From contig JALOTI010000056.1 of the NCBI GenBank assembly GCA_025457985.1, positions 1-8,823 of the forward strand: a stretch of DNA of 8,823 bases. The letters are read 5' to 3'. Of the stretch, positions 6,528 to 8,823 are shown one piece after another. The notes under the pieces were generated by a model. That model saw only the letters and a program-made list of their open reading frames with translations. It ran no database searches and had not been told where the DNA came from. This stretch comes from Leptospira sp. (lineage in GTDB: Bacteria > Spirochaetota > Leptospiria > Leptospirales > Leptospiraceae). The position numbers and the translations under genes are program-made. Position 1 is the stretch's first letter. Every line of letters begins with the position of its first letter.

Positions 6528-7562
6528 ATGAAGGGCAAACGTTGGCGCATGAAGAAAAAAATAAAAGAGATTACGTCTGTTTTTTCACAGGACAATCCTA
6601 AAATCAAGAAACAGATTGACCGAGTCAAAGAAAAAGGCCACCAAAGGATGACGATTCTCGTTATTCCGCACGGTTATGACAGCTCCTTCCATTTTCAAAT
6701 CTCTATCTTTACCATAGTATTCTTTTTAGGTCTCACTCTTGGACTCCTTGCCCTAGCGGTTTTAGGAATTGTCAAATCCAATAACACACGGTCCGAATTA
6801 AACCAACTCTCAAAAATTTATGGAACCTATTTTGATAGTTATATCGGAAACGTTAGCCAATTGGAAGAAATGCAAGAAGAGTATTCCAAACTCAATGAAA
6901 ATATGTTGGAGATGTTTTCTCTGATCGATGGGATGGACGAGGAATTACTAAAAATTCCTTCGGAAGAGAACATTCGAAACAAAGCTTACGATAGCCTTAC
7001 TCTCGAAGAAAAAAATGATAAGGAACTCGAAGTCGGCCGAAAGTATTTAAGTGAAATTTATGACCTACGGGCTCTCAAACATCGAATGGATGAGAACCAA
7101 AGATTGGTTGAGGCAAATTTTCAATTTTTATTCCAACGAGCCAATGTGTTATCAAAATTGCCTTTGTTCAACCCAATGTATTCCTATAACCTAACATCTC
7201 CTTTTGGCATGAGAAAATCCCCAACAACGGGTTACTGGGAATACCATGATGGATTGGATATGGCCAATGCAACTGGAACTCCGATCTATGCAACGGCACC
7301 GGGTCGAGTTGCAAGAGTTACGTACTCAAACGTTGGCTACGGATATCATGTAGTGATCCAACATGATTTTGGATATAGCACTCTATATGGACACTGTAAT
7401 AGAATCTTTGTTAGATCTGGGCAAGAAGTGAAGGCAGGTGAAATGATTGCAGAGGTAGGAGCAACAGGAAACGTCACTGGACCCCACCTTCATTACGAAA
7501 TCTTCATTTCCGAAGAAGGGAAAACAGATCCCGAACAATACCTTCAGTCAGGAGTATACTGA
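6528..7562 (+). CDS. membrane-anchored M23 (LytM/peptidase M23) peptidoglycan hydrolase
   Basis: This encodes 344 residues of the zinc-endopeptidase family M23, which cuts peptide cross-links in the cell wall. Layout: a basic cytoplasmic N-terminus (1-40); MTILVIPHG (41-49), a motif common just before the anchor in this type; one membrane helix at about 57-82; an acidic, probably coiled-coil stalk at about 88-205 (for example LEEMQEEYSKLNENM); and the M23 domain at about 215-343. The catalytic set is complete: His240 and Asp244 in YHDGLDMA, His289 in LYGHC, and His320/His322 in GPHLHYE. It should therefore be active rather than a degenerate EnvC/NlpD-type activator. Topology places the domain in the periplasm. 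The ATG at 6528 is chosen for its GGAAGG site. The gene is divergent from the sanA-like gene, both acting on the envelope, and runs directly into ligA with no gap. M23 proteins with such stalks often act in cell elongation or division; that role is inferred. Confidence 0.92.
   Translation: MKGKRWRMKKKIKEITSVFSQDNPKIKKQIDRVKEKGHQRMTILVIPHGYDSSFHFQISIFTIVFFLGLTLGLLALAVLGIVKSNNTRSELNQLSKIYGTYFDSYIGNVSQLEEMQEEYSKLNENMLEMFSLIDGMDEELLKIPSEENIRNKAYDSLTLEEKNDKELEVGRKYLSEIYDLRALKHRMDENQRLVEANFQFLFQRANVLSKLPLFNPMYSYNLTSPFGMRKSPTTGYWEYHDGLDMANATGTPIYATAPGRVARVTYSNVGYGYHVVIQHDFGYSTLYGHCNRIFVRSGQEVKAGEMIAEVGATGNVTGPHLHYEIFISEEGKTDPEQYLQSGVY
7550..7554 (+). promoter_or_regulatory. ribosome binding site of ligA
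   Basis: AGGAG lies inside the last codons of the M23 gene, 8 bases before the TTG at 7563. It fixes the TTG as the ligA start, since no ATG stands near and the N-terminus encoded from here matches the family. Confidence 0.7.
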
Positions 7563-8823
7563 TTGGCTAAAACACCTTCTGAAAAAAAAAGAATCTTAGA
7601 GCTTTCGAAACTAATAAACAAACACAATCAAAATTATTATATAGAAAATTCGCCCACAATTCCTGACAAAGAATATGATGAACTTTTACGTGAGCTCAAG
7701 GAACTGGAAAACCAATTCCCAGAATATATTTCCAAAGACTCTCCTACTCAAAAACCAGGATCTGATCTAACTCAGCAGTTTACCAAATTCAAACACAAAA
7801 TTCCCGTTCTATCCTTAGAAAACACATACAATGAAACAGAATTACAAGAATGGATTTCGAAAACGGGGGAATCAGAGCTTTATTCTGTAGAATGGAAAAT
7901 TGATGGGGCATCCATTTTACTATATTATGAAAATGGAACCTTAGCTTCCTGCGTCACTCGAGGAACAGGAGGAATTGGGGACTTAGTCACTGAAAATGTA
8001 AAAACTATAGCAAGTATACCACAGACTCTTTCGGAAAAACTTAACCTTTCGGTTCGTGGCGAAATCTTTATGAATTTTGAGGAATTTGAGTCGTTTAACG
8101 AAGAATATGGTGGAAAATTTGCAAATCCAAGAAATTTAGCGGCGGGTTCTATAAAACACAAAGATCCAATGGAAGTCGCAAAACGACCATTACGTATATA
8201 TGTTTACGATGCTGTCATTTCTGGTGGTAGAAAGGGAATTGATAGCCACGAAGGAATTCTAAATCTCTTAAAAACACAAAAATTTCCTGTAGCCCCGGAT
8301 ACGATTTTTGTTAAAGGTAAAGACCTTATTGGGAAAATTGAATCCTTTCGAAAAAAAAAGGAGTCCATGCCCTTTCCAGTAGATGGACTTGTCATCAAAT
8401 TGAATGACCTTAAATTACGGGATTCTTTAGGCGAAACATCTCATTCTCCTAGGTGGGCAAGAGCATTTAAATTTGATGCTCTTTTAAAAGAAACTGTAAT
8501 CGAAGAGATTGATTTTGCGATAGGAAGAACTGGTAAGATTACTCCACGAGCAAAGGTTACACCTACCTTAATTGCTGGAACCACAGTCAGTTATGCTACT
8601 CTTCACAATCAGGATTATATTGATCAATTGGGTGCAGGAATCGGAGCGAAGGTTCTCATTTCCAAACGTGGAGAGATTATTCCTGCCGTTGAAAAGGTGA
8701 CATCACCTCCTAAAACTGTTTTTAAACTTCCCAACAAATGCCCGTCATGTGAATCAAAACTCCAAAAGGTTGACGACTCTGTTGATTTTTTTTGTACAAA
8801 CCGTCATTGCCCCGAGCGAAAGA
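7563..8823 (+). CDS. ligA: NAD+-dependent DNA ligase, 3' end missing
   Basis: LigA seals nicks during replication and repair using NAD+. The first 420 residues are present of the usual 660-680; the HhH and BRCT domains lie beyond the right edge. Domain Ia (1-70) keeps the NMN-binding YY (25-26) and IPDKEYD (33-39). The adenylation domain has the active Lys112 in EWKIDG, TRGTGGIGD (132-140), RGEIFM (165-170), FANPRNLAAGS (186-196), VDGLVIK (273-279) and SPRWARAFKF (295-304). The OB fold has IGRTGKITPRAKVTP (320-334) and SKRGEIIP (367-374). The zinc-finger cysteines 393, 396, 411 and 416 are present. Two positions differ from the common form: TRGT instead of TRGD, and KRGEIIP instead of the usual RRAGDVIP. 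The TTG start abuts the M23 stop (TGATTG), so translation is probably coupled and the gene depends on the M23 transcript. Identification is near certain. Confidence 0.97.
   Translation, partial: MAKTPSEKKRILELSKLINKHNQNYYIENSPTIPDKEYDELLRELKELENQFPEYISKDSPTQKPGSDLTQQFTKFKHKIPVLSLENTYNETELQEWISKTGESELYSVEWKIDGASILLYYENGTLASCVTRGTGGIGDLVTENVKTIASIPQTLSEKLNLSVRGEIFMNFEEFESFNEEYGGKFANPRNLAAGSIKHKDPMEVAKRPLRIYVYDAVISGGRKGIDSHEGILNLLKTQKFPVAPDTIFVKGKDLIGKIESFRKKKESMPFPVDGLVIKLNDLKLRDSLGETSHSPRWARAFKFDALLKETVIEEIDFAIGRTGKITPRAKVTPTLIAGTTVSYATLHNQDYIDQLGAGIGAKVLISKRGEIIPAVEKVTSPPKTVFKLPNKCPSCESKLQKVDDSVDFFCTNRHCPERK

Noticed and set aside
6495..6530. TTGACC as a -35 box for the M23 gene
   Set aside because: At the expected 16-18-base spacing no -10-like hexamer is found; ATATTT lies too far at 21 bases.
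6524..6628. N-terminal extension of the sanA-like gene to a TTG at 6628
   Set aside because: The extra 35 residues lie over the M23 5' end, have no ribosome site and make the protein longer than SanA; the extension is probably antisense coding noise.
1..8823. CRISPR array, tRNA/rRNA genes, insertion sequences, toxin-antitoxin or defence systems
   Set aside because: No spaced direct repeats, cloverleaf-like segments, transposase motifs or small paired genes were seen; the coding space is filled by the eight genes listed.

Overview
The window is AT-rich bacterial DNA, packed almost edge to edge with eight genes. Protein style points to a spirochaete of the genus Leptospira, perhaps a saprophytic-clade species. 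The signs are a Leptospira-type lipoprotein with two DUF1566 (Lcl_C) domains and a relaxed lipobox, many Lys/Glu/Phe/Ile residues, TTG start codons and very short intergenic gaps. This assignment is inference, since no rRNA or species marker is present. No mobile element, CRISPR array, tRNA or rRNA was seen, and no stretch over 300 bases lacks a gene.

Region 1 (1-3270, minus strand) is a compact three-gene unit read leftward: an AidB-type acyl-CoA dehydrogenase, an AEC-family permease (gap of 7-10 bases) and an EamA/DMT-family permease (one-base gap, TTG start, running off the left edge). The spacing argues for one transcript. The only non-coding DNA upstream is an 80-base divergent spacer that carries an 18-bp inverted repeat.

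Region 2 (3351-5707) holds a plus-strand gene for a protein with a J domain at its extreme C-terminus. It converges on a minus-strand gene for a DUF1566 lipoprotein, and the two stop codons overlap by four bases.

Region 3 (5816-8823) concerns the cell envelope and DNA replication. A SanA/ElyC-type membrane protein gene (minus) starts four bases from a divergent M23 membrane-anchored peptidoglycan hydrolase gene (plus). The hydrolase stop codon directly abuts the TTG start of ligA, the NAD+-dependent DNA ligase, which is cut by the right edge after 420 codons. SanA and M23 suggest a cell-wall locus; ligA appears to be co-transcribed and translationally coupled with the hydrolase.

Nothing here forms an obviously new defence or mobile system. 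The most interesting items are the C-terminal J-domain protein with an unrecognised N-terminal region, the dehydrogenase-transporter unit with its operator-like repeat, the four-base divergent start arrangement with a hairpin over the ribosome binding site, and the hydrolase-ligase coupling.
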